Counted from the first letter of the stretch, positions 31,078 to 43,000 are shown. The stretch: DNA of 64,000 bases from Puccinellia tenuiflora (GCA_012064385.1 QRDG01000349.1:564583-628582), one strand, 5' to 3'. Notes: generated from the sequence alone by a model not told the origin. Made by a program: numbers and translations.

Positions 31078-34000
31078 CTAGGCAGCGGGATCCTTGCTAC
31101 TCGGAGCAGAAGGAGCGGTATCGGTCCGAGCAATCTCCTCGGCCGCGGCCTTGGTGGTTTCCTTGGCCGTGGACTCAGCAGCAATGCCGGTGGCAGTCTC
31201 GGGCGGTGACTCGGCCTCGATCTCCTCGTCAACTTGTTCTTCGCCTTCTTCTTCACCCTCATCGGCATACTCGATCTCCTCCGCTTGAGGAACCCGCTGA
31301 CCGGGGACAAAGCTATGTACCGGAGCATACTGGATGAGGGAGTGCGCCAGCTCTTGGCGACGCCGGATGTGATCCGGGTCAGAGGTCCACTTCGACCCGT
31401 CACGCAGAGTCTTAAGCATGTTGAGGTCGATTCCCTCGTACCAAGACAGCACATACATCAGTGCCTCGTCCGCACCGACTCGGGCGGCGGATGACCGCCA
31501 ATCGTCGAGTCGTTCCTCGGAGGCCAGCAAGCACTTGGCCAGTTCGTCAACTGACTTAGGGGGCTCGCATTCGGGCCAGAGAACGTTGTAAACCCGGATC
31601 GCAGAGGTGAGGAGTTCTACTCCGATAGTCCTCAACGGCGACATCCGCGACTTCAGGGCCATCATGTGGTCATCCATATCCCATTCGGCCGAGATTGGAC
31701 CATCTTTGATCTTCTTTTGCCGAAACTTGTTGGTGCTGTTGTCTGTGGCAGCCTTGGAATGGGGGAAATGCTCTGAATCAAAAAGGGCTAACAACAAAAT
31801 AAGTCACATGGAGGTGAATATGGATTATCGGGTAGTAACAGAAAAAGAGGGGACTTACTGTCGAGTTGGCCGTTGATGGAGGCAAATTCCCCCACCCACC
31901 GGGTAATCTTGGCCTTCAGGGCTTGGAGCTCACCCTCCGCCGAGGTTATGCGAGACTCGGACTCCCCAAGGGACTCCTTGAGTTTCCGAGTTTCTTAGTC
32001 TCGGAGCTGTTTTTCCTCGGCGGCGGACTTCTCCAGCTCGGCGGTGCGACCCTGAGATTTCTCCAGCTCGGCCTTCAGCCGGAACACCTCCTCCTGCTCT
32101 TTCGCGAGCTCGGCCTGACGCGCAAGCTCGCGCTCCTTTTCTTCGGCTGTGCCGAGATAACAGAGTCAGTACGCAAAAATTGTTGCAAGTGCAAGTTAAA
32201 GGACAGGATATGACTTACCCTCGAGGTCCGAGATTCGTTTCTCCAGCCCTTCAGCCTTGGACTCTGAATCGGCCATCATGTTCAGCTTGGCTCACAGCAG
32301 CTTGTACTTGTCATAGAAATTTTTGTGCTCCACCAGGAGCATGCGGTGCACCTGAGTGCGTTTGGTCATGCAAACCTGAAAAGAAGAAGTGTCAGTCTTA
32401 TTGGTGAAGATTCAAGCCGAGTAATCCTTACTCGACCAAGTCAGCCTTGCTCAGCCGAGTCTCGGTCACTCGACCTGAATCTCGGGGACTGGGGATAAGT
32501 GATATCTTTTTTAAAGAAATGAACCGAGTTATCTTTACTTGGCAGAGCTTACCGCAGCTGCTTGGTCGGGTGCGAGAAGGGTGGCCTTTGCTGCGTGCAT
32601 CTTTTGGGCCACCAAGCTCGGCCCCGCCGGATGCGCTGAGATCTGACCTGCTGGCGACTGCGAGCTCACTTCTCTTAGGTCGGCAGCGTTCCAGTCCATG
32701 TTATAATGCTCAAGTGAGCCTAAGCTTTTCCCGCTGAGGGTTCGCAGTGGGGCAAACCCCCAGCTGGTGGTCTGGATACTGGATGATGTCGCTGCGGGTG
32801 CACCTTGGCTCGGTGGCACAACCAACTGCCGATCCGGGTTGGCCGGCACAGTTTTCGCCAGAGCTTTCTCGGTTGTCTTCCCGGTTGCAGGAACCGGAGC
32901 TTTCGATGTCTGCTGCTGTGGTTGTGGCGGCTGTGGCTTCACCGGCGGCGTCGACTTTACCGGCGATGGCCGTTGTTGCTGTTGTTGCATTGGTGGCTGT
33001 TCCTACTGCTTTTGCTGCTGTTGCTGCTGCGCTGGTGGTTGTTGCTTTTGCTGCTGCTGTTGTTGTTGCTGCTGAGTCTGCTGCTGTTGCTGCTATTGTT
33101 GATTCGGCTGTTCCGAGTCCTCCGGGACCCCGGTCGTTTCTACCTCGGGGGCCCAAGAGCTGGCCCCGAGATTCTCATCCCGGTTGGTCGCTGGAGTCTC
33201 GGTCGCGGCCGAATCCACATTCCCGACACCGGATCCCGGAGCCGATGTATCGGCAGCAGGACTCGTCCTTGGCGGACTTGGCACCCGGGTGTCGTCGGGC
33301 CGAGGCGGCGTCAGTGTCCTCGGAGGGACCCGGTCGGTTGACCCGGTCGTGGGGACCTCCAGAGGAGCCATGCTGCAAGGCAAAACAGCAAAGTGTAAGG
33401 TCAGAAGGAGAAAAACAGGAAAAACAAGTGTAATCAAGAGTATAAGGTTTATGTCGGCAAAAGGGAATCTTACCCCTTGGAAACAGGACGATCACGACGC
33501 TTCATTATTGTCTTCTTCCTCGCCTTCTTCTGCAGAGGTTCTGAAGTGTTGGAGGGTCTGACATCAGTTGATGCGGTAGCGGGGCGCTTCCGAACCGGGC
33601 CTTTAGGTCCCATGGCGAGGGGTGCCACCTCGAGCACCTGGTCGTCCGAGTCAGCTGGGGGCGAGGACACCGGATATGAGAACGCAACCGGGCGAGGATC
33701 ATATACCTCTAGAATCTGACAGTCGTCATCTTCATCCTCAGACCAATCTCGGAGGGAGGAGGCACGAGTCTTACCCGTGGCTGGAACCGTGCCGACGTCG
33801 GGAATTGGCACGTTATCCTCATCGTCTGGGTCTTCCGAGTCAGCTTCGACCCGGTCCTTACCCCAGTTGGCCGAGGGGTCCGGTCCGTTCTCCTTCGACT
33901 GCCGTCCGAATCTCTGCATAGCGGATACGGGAAATGATTAATGCCAAGAACAGAAATGCACCGACATAAGAGCTTATGATGGCTGAGGTTACTTACTTTG

Positions 34001-34938
34001 GGTGGAAGATTGTTCCGGCTGTGGGGTTCTTTGCCCCATTCCCATTCTTCCGTCATCTTCGTCCGGGCTATGGCCTTGATGCGCCTCCGGATCTGGGCAT
34101 TGTCCAGCTCGACGGTGCTTATCCGGGTCGGATCCAGCGGTCCATTCATATGGCAAATCTTGTGGACTCGGCGCTGAAGGGGCAAGACCCGGCGGCTGAT
34201 GAATGTTGCGAGCAGGTCATCGGCCGTCATCCCTTCGCCCTTGAGCTGCTCGACGATTTGGTGGATGTGGTTGACTTCCTCCACCTTGTCCCTCGGGTTA
34301 TATGTCCAGTTGAGTTGTGCGGTTGGGGGACCCATGGCGAAGGTCGGCAGGTTGATCATGTCAACCTCGGTCGTGTTCTTCACGTAGAAGAAGGAGCGCT
34401 GCCATTTCCGGCATGACTCCAGACCGAAGATCCGAGGAAAGATGGAACCACGCCGGGGTGTGACTGTGGCAGCCCCACACTGAGTCATCTCTTTGGGCGT
34501 GTCCGGGTCAGCAGGATTCGGAATAACTTGTTTCCGGAAATGGAAGTACTTGGACCACGCGTTGAGGGTGGGCCAAAGGCCGAGGTAACCCTCGGTGAAA
34601 GAGACAAATGCAGATAGAGTGGTGATGGCATTAGCCGGAAGATGATGAGGTTGGAGGGCGAATTTGTTGAGGAAGGTGCGAAAGAAGGCGCTGGTCGGGA
34701 GACCGAATCCTTGCTCGAAGTGCGCGATGAAGACTACGTGTTCTCCTTCTCGGAGATCCGGCGCAGTCTCTGGACCCGGTAGCCGACACTCCACTCCGGC
34801 CGGGATCCGCCGAGTCCGGATCAGCCAATCGATTTCGGAGCGGGAAACGTCGGAGCCTTCCCAGGCTGCCCGAGTGGATCCCTCCACGGCTCCCTCTTCT
34901 ACCACCTCGACCACATCGAGGGCGGAGTTGTCAGACAT
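31078..34938 (-). pseudogene. Element 3 spliced antisense gene (six coding exons): gypsy-type transposon domain, polyQ, coiled coil
   Basis: Exons: 33997-34938, 33474-33913, 32553-33372, 32219-32375, 31859-32146, 31078-31772; all borders are GT-AG and all phases agree, giving about 1113 codons. Exon 1 (ATG 34938, MSDNSALDVV) has the PF04195-like domain with AFFRTFLNKFALQPHHLPAN and FVSFTEGYLGLWP. Exon 2 is acidic with a basic end (KKARKKTIMKRRDR). Exon 3 is Pro/Thr-rich with a long polyQ. Exons 4-5 are coiled coil. Exon 6 has a globular Leu/Trp-rich part and an acidic/Ala tail. Stops: two TAGs in the polyQ (CAG expected), TGA in exon 4, TAA in exon 5. The consistent splice phases argue that this is a real gene. 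A 5' UTR intron (34960-35188) is likely. Confidence 0.8.
33000..33105 (-). repeat. CAG-rich (polyglutamine) tract
   Basis: On the minus strand exon 3 of the antisense gene has about 30 codons that are mostly CAG/CAA, interrupted by two TAGs. Confidence 0.9.
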
Positions 34939-35936
34939 ATCGGGAGGAGATGCCGAGATCTGCAAAAGGGGTTCACCGGCGGTGAGCAAGAAATCAGGCG
35001 GTAGAGAGGAAAAGCAATGCGGCGAGAAGATGGCCGGCGGTGAACCGTGACTGCGGTGGCAAGGTCACCATCGGCGTGCGATGCGGCGCTATGGTGAAAA
35101 AGGGGAGGAACAAGGAAGAACAGGCAGGCAACTAATCTGAATGCGAAACGCGCAAGATGAGAAGAAGGGAAGAAGAAAGAGAGCTTACCGCGGCGCGGCG
35201 GCGTACGGCGGCGAAGACCTGCGCGCTGCACGTCGGCGGCGTCGGTGTGCGTTGTTGCGCGGAGCGTGCGGCGGCGGCGATGCGCGCGGTGGCGGCGTGC
35301 TCTGCGTACTGGAGAAGGAGAGCAAGAGGAGAAGTGAATGCGGAGGGGGGAAATAGCTGCCCCCTCCCCCCTATTTATTAACGACCGGAGGAGATCGTGG
35401 GCGCGAGATCCTCTGCGCACGATCCCCGTAAGGGACGAGGAATAACTACCCCACGATCTCCGCCATGATTCCCATGGTGGCGTAACTGCCGCACGATCTG
35501 CCCCACGATGGGCCACAGGGAGCCAACGGCTCGCTACGGCGCACCTGATCGGGCAGGACCCGAGGCGACGCGCAAGCGGTGCAGTCAGGCGTGCACTTGA
35601 GTGCTTGCGTGGGCACAGTGTTCAAGGTGACCGGCGTGACGCAGGTGGCACGCATGCCAGTGGCACGTCCATCCGTGCACAAGAACCGAGGCGTCAGGCA
35701 GAGATGCTCCGCCACGTCGGAGAACCGATAACTCGGATAAAGCCGAGGAATTAATACGTATATCGGAGTGAACCGACATAAAGTCGGATATCATGGTTGG
35801 ATGTAATTTGCTTTCCGAGATCTAGGTTTCGCCGGCATATGCTATGTCGGTGATCAGATAAAGATGCTGGTTTTCGGGTAAACCTGCCGTGGCCCTTCAT
35901 CCGAGGCTGCAGGACCGCGCCAACTTCGGGGACTAA
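34939..35936 (-). promoter_or_regulatory. Promoter and 5' UTR region of the element 3 antisense gene; polypurine tract
   Basis: Read on the minus strand, a TATA-like TAATAAATAG lies at 35371-35380. A donor GTAAGC at 35183-35188 and acceptor TTTTGCAG at 34960-34967 suggest a 229-base intron in the 5' UTR. On the plus strand the right end, CTTCGGGGACTAA, abuts the 3' LTR and is the likely polypurine tract. No other gene seen. Confidence 0.5.
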
Positions 35937-36872
35937 TGTCGGGGGGCAACCCCCGGATAGGGTCAAGAGGACGAGATATGTGTGGACCCGGAGTTGACCG
36001 GGTCAATGATAACCGACATACCATACATGCATACCCGGAGTCGACCGGATCAGAGCTGACCGACATACACGAATGTCGGATCATGCAAAGTATAAGTCGG
36101 AACCTTCTTTGTTCCTCTTATGTGCAGGGAAGGAGAAACCGAGTTATGGAGTATCTGGTGTGCCTATGCCGGATCGGGAGAAATGGAGCTCCATCCCGGT
36201 GAGCGGTCAAGGCTCATGTCTTGTCCCTACAATCACGGGGCAGACGTCCTGCCACAAGGTCGATGGGACGCGCTGCCTAACCCTTGACTCGGAGGCCACG
36301 GTATGGGGAGTCAGGTCTCCATGCTGCTGACCGAAGCGGTACGAGGGAGCAGTGCACAGGAGTTGATAGATTGGACATGCCACGTAGGGGTGACCGAAGC
36401 AGTCAGAGGCCCGGACGTGGCCACAGTGTTGCATAGTGCTGCATACGCCAGCACCAACGTCAGCCCTAACTTGTGCCCTGGGCTTCCCTTTATAAGGAGC
36501 ACCAGGGGCTCCTCTTACGGGGACGATCCCAGACGACCCTTAGCCTCACGCGCATACATTCTAGACACTTTCCACCAGAGCCAACAAGGAGCCAGGGAGC
36601 CTCCCCAAGACTCGGTAGAGAGCCTTTAGTTCATAGTTCTTCTCATACAGCTCAAGGAGCGTTGTGTAGCTCGAGTGTGATCCAACATATATAAGCAAAC
36701 AAGCAGGAGTAGGGGTTTTATCTCCTCACGAGAGCCCTGAACCTGGGTAAAACCGTGTGTGTGTGTGTGTCTGTGTGCGTCTCTACACGCGCTAACCCTC
36801 CCCGGTGCCTCCAGCGTCCATCGGCCCCAAGTTAAGCCTACCTATGGCATATGTCCGTGCACCACCACAACA
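35937..36872 (+). repeat. Element 3 3' LTR, complete
   Basis: 936 bp, starts TGTCGGGGGGCAACCCCCGG and ends CACAACA. The first 20 bases form a short hairpin (GGGGG/CCCCC). Promoter motif TTATAAGG at 36490-36497 and a (GT)n run at about 36755-36772. Its reverse complement family member is at 62666-63583. Confidence 0.95.
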
Positions 36873-37848
36873 AGGAACCTATCTAGTGATACGATATGTA
36901 GCCATGCTCTACAATGTACTGCGTGGAAAATGGCGTCGAAATGCAAAAGTATAGTAACCACGACCTTTCAACATCAACCAATTACTTTGGTTAATGAACA
37001 TCTATGTGGATGAGTGGATTTTTTTTTGAACCGTTGGATCTTTGTTGCATCTGATGATATGTTTATCGGCACGGGAGAACTATGAGCATATCACCAGCAT
37101 ATGGGTTATATCTTTCTTTTGACAAATTTTGGAAAAACTCTAAACTTAGCGATCAGAAATTTTGGTCTGTCGAGCCTGCTCTGAGACTCGGGTGGTGTGT
37201 CAGGTGATTTGCAAGAGTGTGTGATTAACCTTTAACATTTAAAGTATATATATCCAAATCTTAAACATTGATTTGATGACAATGAGAGGGGTGGTACAGT
37301 ACCGGGGGTAATTCCACATTTCCGGTCCCGAAAGTAAATCTTGTTTGAACAATAAGTTTGATATTTTGCTCCTATAAATTGTAAAAAAAAGATCATTTCA
37401 ATTTACATGAGTAATGGTTATATAAAAAAAACATTGAGAGTTTTGAAAGATTTAACCCTTTCAATGAATAGTCATGTAGACCCTGTTGTGAAAAAAAAAT
37501 CATTGAAAATTTAAAATATCATAAAATGCAATCCTTCATCACGGGATCCTTTTACATGTACTAATTGTCAAGGAAAATACCAAACTTGCAATATGATAAC
37601 TTCCGAAAATCTTCGCAAAAAACCTATCATGTGTGAACATTCGTGGGTTTCAAGCCAAAGGACTAAGATCATGCATGGTCATATCCAAGTGTCTTTTCTT
37701 TTTGTTGAAGTGCGCCAGCGGCGAGCAGTTGTATGACCTTATGTTCTACTATGTTGGTCAAGTACACCATTAAACCTCTGATAAGGAACAATAAGTTGTA
37801 CCAGTTTCTAGGATTACTCCATCTGTGTGGAATAAATGTAGTTCCATC
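36873..37848 (+). other. AT-rich flank with a degenerate copy of the ~600-bp repeat
   Basis: No gene. From about 37250 to 37750 it resembles the 600-bp tandem repeat (GAGAGTTTTGAAAGATTTAA, AACATTCGTGGGTTTCAAGC). TGTAGTTCCATC at 37837-37848 is the left duplication of the SINE. Confidence 0.6.
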
Positions 37849-38000
37849 AATAAGTGAGCCTAGCTCACTTGGTTAGGGAAGTGGATGTACAACCCAGCCA
37901 CCCAGGTTGAAGTCCTCACGGACGCGGATTTGGGTTCTTATTATTTCAAAACTAAAAATCACTATAGGGGATTCCCATACCATATTCCTTTAAAAAAAAA
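37849..38000 (+). mobile_element. Au-type SINE
   Basis: A tRNA-related head GTGAGCCTAGCTCACTTGG (A-box-like) and AGGTTGAAGTCCTCACGG (B-box-like) are followed by TTTGGGTTCTTATTATTT and a 3' A-rich end. The 12-bp duplication TGTAGTTCCATC lies at 37837-37848 and 38001-38012. Arrangement and sequence fit the Au SINE known from Triticeae. Confidence 0.88.
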
Positions 38001-38159
38001 TGTAGTTCCATCTACGAGATTCCTACACTCTACTCCCTATATAGCCTAGAAACATTGTCTAAGATTTTATGTTTACACTTAGGTTCAAAAGTACATGATG
38101 AGGTTCAAGTGTCTTCTCTGAAGGATAATAGGGCCCAATTGTTGGGTTATGTGGAACAC

Positions 38160-38600
38160 GATATCCGTATTTTAGCTGTTGTGATGCTTCTAGCTCAATA
38201 AATTTATTGGGCGGGTAGCCAAAATGGCCGGAGTCGGCGGCAGAAGTGCCTGCATGGTACGGCTAAACACTTCTCTTTTCTTATTTTTGATCCACAGTTC
38301 CTAGCTCCCTTTCGTATACGGAAAGTCAAAAATAAAGCAATGATGGTTTTTATTAGAGCCACTTTATAGCCGGTTTAGCAACTTCTTCGTGCCCCTACGA
38401 ATGAATCATTTTGAGTTGACAACTAGTTGACGATGGTTGATAATAATTGGATAAGAGAGCCTCCACCCTATCAACGGATAGGGAGAGAACAAAATCTGGA
38501 TAAATACCAATTCCTATTACTGGTAAAAAGATACAGATTAAAATAAAGAGTTCTCGTATTCTAGAATCCATCTGGCCTAAAATGGATAATAAATAATAGT
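38160..38600 (-). pseudogene. ndhD: Plastid-derived insert with the 3' end of ndhD
   Basis: On the minus strand 38438-38556 encodes ELFILICIFLPVIGIGIYPD followed by FVLSLSVDRVEALLSNYY, the C-terminal end of plastid NADH dehydrogenase subunit 4 (NdhD) as in grasses. It is not part of any nuclear gene. The limits of the insert are uncertain; only the 119-base ndhD part is secure, and neighbouring bases may be plastid spacer. Confidence 0.75.
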
Positions 38601-39450
38601 GATCTATTAGATCACTTCATGAGACACCGAGATGCAACCATATCCCATATTATCTGGGTATGTATATTTTTGTCGCATAGTTCATGACAATTTGACCATA
38701 TTTGTCAACAAGGCTTATCTTGGCATGGTAAAGAATAGGGCCAAAGTGAGTTTTATACTTTTTTGTACAAAAAAATCAATTTTCTTTTTCTAAGTGCAAA
38801 AAATGGGGTTTTTGTAAGCACGTACAAATTATATGGTGCAAATTGGCATCACTCTAATTTTCGCAAAAAGTAAACCACATTTGATGGATAATTCACAAAT
38901 ACCTACTTTTGTCCATTTCAATGACTATATTTAGGATTTACTGTAAGAAAATCAAATTTTAACTACAAATGTGTGATAGTTTGCTCCTAATAGGTGCAAC
39001 GAAATCATTTTAAAGTACAAAAGTAGTGATTATATCAAAGAGCCACTCATAGTTTTGAAAGATTCAAACCATTTCTATAAAGAAGCATGTCCACCATTTT
39101 GACCCCATTCTGAATAAATCAAAGAAAATGAAGAAACATTTAAAATGCAATACATTCTCTTGGAGTTCTTTATTGTTTACTACATGCCAAGAAAACCAAT
39201 CTTTGAATGAGACAACTTTTGAGAAAAATAACAAAAAATTCTATCATTTAAGAACATTTGTGGGTTTCAAGCCAAATGAGCAAGGTCGTATCCATATCCA
39301 TGGTTAAGTTCATGATTATGTTCCCATATTTGAAAATTAGGTGTATCTTTGCATGGCAAACAATAGTCCCAAAGTTTATTCAACTTATTGGTACAAAAGA
39401 CCACTTCATTTTTCTAAGTGCCAAAAATGGAGTTTGTTGTGAAGCAACTA
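38601..39450 (+). repeat. ~600-bp tandem repeat, left part (B-type unit), interrupted by the Helitron
   Basis: From about 38700 the sequence matches the array at 45642-48720, including GTACAAATTATATGGTGCAA near 38823 and TTTCAAGCCAAATGA near 39264. It breaks off after GAAGCAACTA at 39450 and resumes at 45642. No gene. Confidence 0.85.
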
Positions 39451-39606
39451 TCTAAAGATTACATCCTTGCGGGTGCCAGGCCGCTCCTCAGCGATTTGGA
39501 CACGTCGGCCGTCCGATCGCGTCTGTAAGTGGATCTCAGCCATACATTGTTTTTACTGCGGGGATATAAAAGAGCAGTGAAAACCTAGCTGCAGCTTCCC
39601 CCGTGC

Positions 39607-40036
39607 GAGAACGTATCCAGTGAAACGGGACAATCTATGCACCCAGTGCACCCGAATTTAGTTGACCACCTAAAATGTTTTCAAAAAATATGCAAAAAAG
39701 TTTGGACATTGGTACTATTCATATCTAACATGTCACAAAATTTCAAATCTAAATCCATAACACAACTCATAAAATAAAATAGACAAATCTGACAATGAAT
39801 AGTACCAAAATGTAGTTGGGCTCTAAGTTTGGCCCATTGTCAACATAGATAACAAATTTGTCTTTTTCAGTGTTGATGTTGTGTTTCAGATTTAGACTTG
39901 AATTTTTCCGACGATGTGTATTTATGTTATGTCAATGTCTAAACTTATTTTCAGATTTTTTGAAAACTTCGGTGCTAAACCGGAGATGGGTGCACCGGGT
40001 GCACAGATTTGTGTCCGTTTTACAGGATACGTTCTC
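39607..40036 (+). mobile_element. MULE-type MITE in the Helitron
   Basis: 430 bp. Terminal inverted repeats start GAGAACGTATCC and extend about 48 bases (through TGCACCC.GTGCACCC). The 10-bp duplication TCCCCCGTGC is at 39597-39606 and 40037-40046. It sits just downstream of a TATA box, in what looks like the 5' UTR of a captured gene. Not coding. Confidence 0.92.
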
Positions 40037-40046
40037 TCCCCCGTGC

Positions 40047-43000
40047 CCCCAACCGCCACTGCCTCCTCTTTCCCTCTCCTCTGCTCCACCCGTTCTCCTC
40101 GCCCCATGCTCTAACCGAGGAGCTCCACCACCTCCTTTTCCTGCCCCGTGCTCCGTCGCCCTCCCTCGCTGAGCTCGCGGCGCTGGTGCCGCGCTCTGCG
40201 TCTTCTTCATCAACGACGCTCAACAGGAGGAGTGCGGGACAGCGGACACCGCTCGGATCGTTGTTGCGCTCGCCTCCGCCGCAAATAGGACTGGGATGTT
40301 ATGCCCCGTTGTACGTGTCCTCGGCATCATCGTCGACTGTGCTGCAGTCCGTTTCTGGTGATTCTATTTCTCTCCTATATTCCTTTCTAATTATTCTCTC
40401 TGATTTAGTTTGAGGATTGGTCTCTCCCTCATCAGTTTCTGCGTGTCCCTTTGTGTGGTAATGGTGAGGAGGCATAGCCGACAAACTGTAGGAAACCGCC
40501 GCCGACAGCAACGGCCCTGGCCGATGGCTTAGCTCAGAGAGCGTCTATTAGCAAATGGCCAATATTGCCTTCCGTTGGCTTTTATAGTCATCTTTCTATT
40601 CTCGACAGTTTCTGATTTAGGTATTGATTTCTCTCAACACTTTTTTCTAAAACATTTGTGTGCATGCCATGTGTTTGATAAAATGCACATGGGCAAGGCT
40701 GGTGACCGAACCCCTCTGATAATATGAATTGCAATGTGATTTCTCTTTCTGCCAATTAATCTCATTATATATTTTTGTTGTATTTCATGTTTCCAACTTT
40801 TTTTCCATTAGATCCGCCGCTAAATATTTGCTACTGCCGTTGTCCTATGTTCCTACAGCAAATAGGAACGCAGATTTGGTTGGGTATTACTTTGAATATG
40901 TACACCTAAGATACCCATTCACATTTTGTATTCATAAATCAGTGGGAAATGGTCGACAGTGGAAACTCATGAATGGAATTTGTTTGCAGGGTTTCGCTGA
41001 TTTGGGATGAAATTTAATGGATGAAGATGTATGGATATTCTTTCTGGAAGGTGATGAAGATTCAGAACATTGTCCCAGTAATGTTTCTTCTGCTTCAATA
41101 TTTGTATTCCTTGCTTTGGAAGGCTCTTTGTGTCATTGTATGCATCTCTTCCAATCAATGTATGACATGGTACGACGTTCCTTCCTTTACTGTGTAATAC
41201 TTATTTTATTTCCCCTTGCTTTCCATGGTATATGATTATATATATTTATGTTCTGCCATATTAATGCCTAGGCTCAAGGTGCAAATATATGAGTTGTGCC
41301 TTACCTTGATTTCCTGGTTTTACCTACCTACTTTTGAATGTTGCAGTATTCAATACCTGTGATGTGTGCTCTCTATTTGGGATGTTCACACATACGTGGC
41401 TTTGATGGCCTGGCTATGCCAAATCCGGTGGCAAATGTTGTCATTGTCGTCATCGGCCATGGCGCCATTTCCATAAAGAACAGGTCCACCTCAGGCTCCA
41501 GGACTAGAGGTAAGAGACAAACCCATCAGTATTTCCCACAAGTGATGCGCGGTCGACCGGATCTTTGCACATATTAAATTTGTAAGTGACAGTGTTTTAG
41601 CAGTTCAGTTTTAATGTGAGCATAGTAAATTACTCAATTGTCTTTAGTTTTAGGTACGAGATCAAGTTCTTTCTCTCGCTTACTCTAATTAACTAGAGAA
41701 CAACTATTATATTTATATGAATATATGCTTAAACTCTGGTCAAGTGTGGAAAAGACAACGTGCTGGACAGATTGTATATCCCGTGGTTTAAATTGAGGTT
41801 AGTGTTTTGTGTCCATCTCCACTCTTTTCCAGATCTTTGTTTTTAGATCCCATTCAACGTTAATTATACTATGCATATCATAGTATTACGTGTTCCAGTT
41901 ACTGCCACACGTTGATATGAAGGTTGTTATGCTACAGAACATTTTAGAAGAACAAAGCCAAAATGATTCTATGGATTTATCTGGAGCTCAGTTTCCATAT
42001 CTTTCTCAGGTTTGCTTCCCTATTTTCTTCAACTCACTTTATGTTACTTCTTTTTTCTGCTATATATCTGCTCTGTGATCCATTTGGTTCTCTTTTTTCT
42101 GAATGAGCCAATAGTAGGAAGTATTATTCAGACAGACACATAGGAGGGCACCAATTCCATCTAGAAGGCACAAAATACATTCGTTATTTGGCCTTTTTTT
42201 GCATTGTCTGTTAGCCGTAATTAGTCATGTACTTCTCCTGAAGCTAAATCAAAATAGATTCTAAAACTTAGTAAGTTAATAACAACTTAGTCTACATATT
42301 AGTTTGCATTTATTTTCCCCCTTTTTATAACATTAATCATGTTGTACTAAATTGAATGGCATCTATTTGTAAACAGTTTTCAACTTAATTCCTTTGGTTT
42401 TCTCTATAACAACATACTGAGTGGCCTAGCATGGTAGCGCCCCCCTCTCATTATATGATGATTAGAGCTTGAAAATAATTCTCTAGCAGATATTATATAG
42501 TTATGTCGACTTTACTCACGTAATCCGTCTTATTGAAAGAATAGAGGAGATGTTCATACAGTAGTAATGCAACTGATGTACCATGCTTCCTGCACAAATA
42601 TGTCACTTTGGTTTCAGCTTACTTGATCTGCTAGGTAGCTTTCTTTCTCTCCTACTGACCATGCCTTGGTTTCTATTTTAGATTTATGTGTCCATGTGCT
42701 ATTAATTGACGTGCCTAATGGTATTGCTTCCCTGGTTTATTGGCTTTTGTGTTGGTCTTAAAATTTATAAGTGCCTCCTCATCAAGGCTTGAGTCTCAGA
42801 TCAATCGTTAGTGTTGTTTTCTTACAGCTCAAAGGTTTGTCTCTGGCTCCTCTATGATGGTATCTCGAAATCAAGCATCACCGCCACGAGTTACACTTCG
42901 ACCGAAGGCCTCTTCATCCTCCACTGGCATGAGACGTCTTGCAAGGTCACGATGCCTTCCTACCCGTCAAAATCAAGCATCACCGCCAAGGGTTCCCCTT

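Larger units (their letters stand above)
22662..36872 (+). mobile_element. Element 3: Tat-lineage Ty3/Gypsy LTR retrotransposon with truncated 5' LTR
   Basis: 5' LTR remnant 22662-23339, primer site, gag, protease, RT, two RNase H domains, integrase, a convergent repeat region, a spliced antisense gene and the full 3' LTR 35937-36872. The 5' LTR lacks its first roughly 260 bases. The retained LTR parts differ at about 14 positions in 675 (by eye, about 2%). No target duplication can be checked because the left flank is lost. Confidence 0.92.

Noticed and set aside
32747..33433. Plus-strand Ala/Val-rich frames over the polyQ region
   Set aside because: They arise from reading the CAG repeat and its flanks in other frames; the minus-strand exons are supported by splice phases.
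36873..36877. Target duplication for element 3 (AGGAA)
   Set aside because: The left flank was lost with the first part of the 5' LTR, so no partner can be compared.
40009..40413. 134-codon frame in the Helitron as a host gene
   Set aside because: Starts inside the MITE end and crosses the target duplication, so it cannot be an original gene frame.
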